The position numbers and the translations under genes are program-made. Below, in pieces: positions 16,872 to 17,120 of a stretch of 17,120 bases of DNA; the first letter of the stretch is position 1; each line of letters begins with the position of its first letter. The DNA comes from Verrucomicrobiota bacterium (GTDB lineage Bacteria > Chlamydiota > Chlamydiia > Chlamydiales > JAEYWL01). The DNA is taken from NCBI GenBank assembly GCA_023428915.1, contig JAEYWL010000033.1:1-17120 (forward strand), read 5' to 3'. The notes under the pieces were generated by a model. That model was given only the letters and a program-made list of their open reading frames with translations. It was not told the DNA's origin and made no database searches.

Positions 16872-16972
16872 TAGTTGACCCTTTTAAGAAGTAATTTGAA
16901 ATGCGGCGACGAATTTTACCCACATCTTTTCCTTGCCCGTGACTTAACAGCATTTTCGAGAGTTTTTTTTAG

Positions 16973-16990
16973 AATATGTTCTTACATATT
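16973..16990. repeat. Short AT-rich hairpin next to the intron end
   Basis: AATATGT and ACATATT form a perfect 7-bp stem with a TCTT loop. It lies 3 nt from the inferred 3' boundary of the group II intron, on its 3'-exon side. On the plus strand the T run (16963-16970) precedes it rather than follows, so it is not a convincing terminator for tpx. Confidence 0.5.
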
Positions 16991-16993
16991 TGG

Positions 16994-17064
16994 ATCGAGT
17001 AGGAGGGAGTCATAAGACTCCCGTCCTCTCACACCACCGTACGTACGGATCCGTATACGGCGGT
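16994..17064 (-). ncRNA. Group II intron domains V and VI
   Basis: Domain V is 17064-17033 on the minus strand: ACCGCCGTA pairs with TACGGTGGT over 9 bp including a G-U. A TACG/CGTA upper stem carries a GATC loop, and a 2-nt CG bulge lies on the 3' strand, as in canonical domain V. The loop is not a GNRA tetraloop, which is unusual. Domain VI is 17030-16997: GAG/CTC, then AGGA/TCCT, then GGGAGTC/GACTCCC with a TTAT loop. One adenosine (opposite t17000) is bulged, seven nt from the 3' end, the expected branch-point position. Confidence 0.82.
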
Positions 17065-17120
17065 TCATGATCACTATGACCTAGCACATACTAGAATCAT
17101 CATTGGGATATACCCCATGG
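16994..17120 (-). mobile_element. Group II intron, 3' end only (continues beyond window)
   Basis: The minus strand ends in a recognisable group II ribozyme tail: GAACCGCCGTA, a short upper stem, the CG bulge, TACGGTGGTGTGAGAGG, then domain VI and a terminal CTACTCGAT. Sequence style resembles bacterial chloroplast-like introns. The inferred 3' splice site is after the T opposite a16994, giving the usual AY ending. The intron body and any reverse transcriptase gene lie past 17120. The 56 bases from 17065 to the window edge could include the end of that gene or domain IV, but this cannot be decided. Group II introns are retroelements that splice from RNA and insert by target-primed reverse transcription; whether this copy is complete is unknown. 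Confidence 0.85.

Noticed and set aside
16872..16972. Intrinsic terminator after tpx using the T8 run at 16963-16970
   Set aside because: No GC-rich stem precedes the T run; the sequence before it does not pair well.
17065..17120. C-terminus of an intron-encoded reverse transcriptase on the minus strand
   Set aside because: All three minus frames reach stops within the short stretch and no diagnostic residues are visible, so a coding call is not supported.

Overview
This window most likely comes from an environmental (Parachlamydia-like) member of the Chlamydiae. Three things point there. Glycyl-tRNA synthetase is an alpha-beta fusion of about 1006 residues, as in Chlamydia. glyQS and dnaG are close neighbours, which from memory is also their order in Chlamydia genomes. 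DnaG has a chlamydial-looking N-terminus. A long ankyrin-like protein, a complete divalent-metal efflux operon and an aconitase suggest an amoeba-associated lineage with more metabolism than the animal-pathogenic Chlamydiaceae. The assignment is an inference from family knowledge; no database search was run.

Layout. (1) 1-2907: two minus-strand genes that look lineage-specific. One is a large ankyrin-like protein whose frame stays open from its start at 2126 to the window edge. The other is a small helical protein of 198 residues with a good sigma70-type promoter. (2) 3097-6117: glyQS on the plus strand. (3) 8289-6134: dnaG and a DCC-family thiol oxidoreductase on the minus strand, overlapping by 4 nt and converging on glyQS. 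dnaG has a promoter so close to its start that the mRNA may be leaderless. (4) 8349-8490: an intergenic inverted repeat with arms of about 49 nt built from GGGAC/GTCCC motifs, probably also the transcript end of the metal operon. (5) 14225-8514: a czcC-czcB-czcA operon on the minus strand, encoding outer-membrane channel, periplasmic adaptor and inner-membrane RND pump; it would export divalent metal from periplasm or cytoplasm to the outside. (6) 14223-14396: a divergent regulatory region with repeated ATCAA(G/A)TTT half-sites. (7) 14397-16871: an Aquifex-type aconitase followed 6 nt later by thiol peroxidase tpx. (8) 16994-17120: the 3' end (domains V and VI) of a group II intron on the minus strand, running out of the window.

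The least ordinary items are the aconitase with Ser where the first 4Fe-4S ligand Cys normally sits, the GGGAC inverted-repeat element, the intron end whose branch-point adenosine can be located, and the hairpin that overlaps the ribosome binding site of the ankyrin-like gene. I saw no defence system, CRISPR array, tRNA or rRNA gene.
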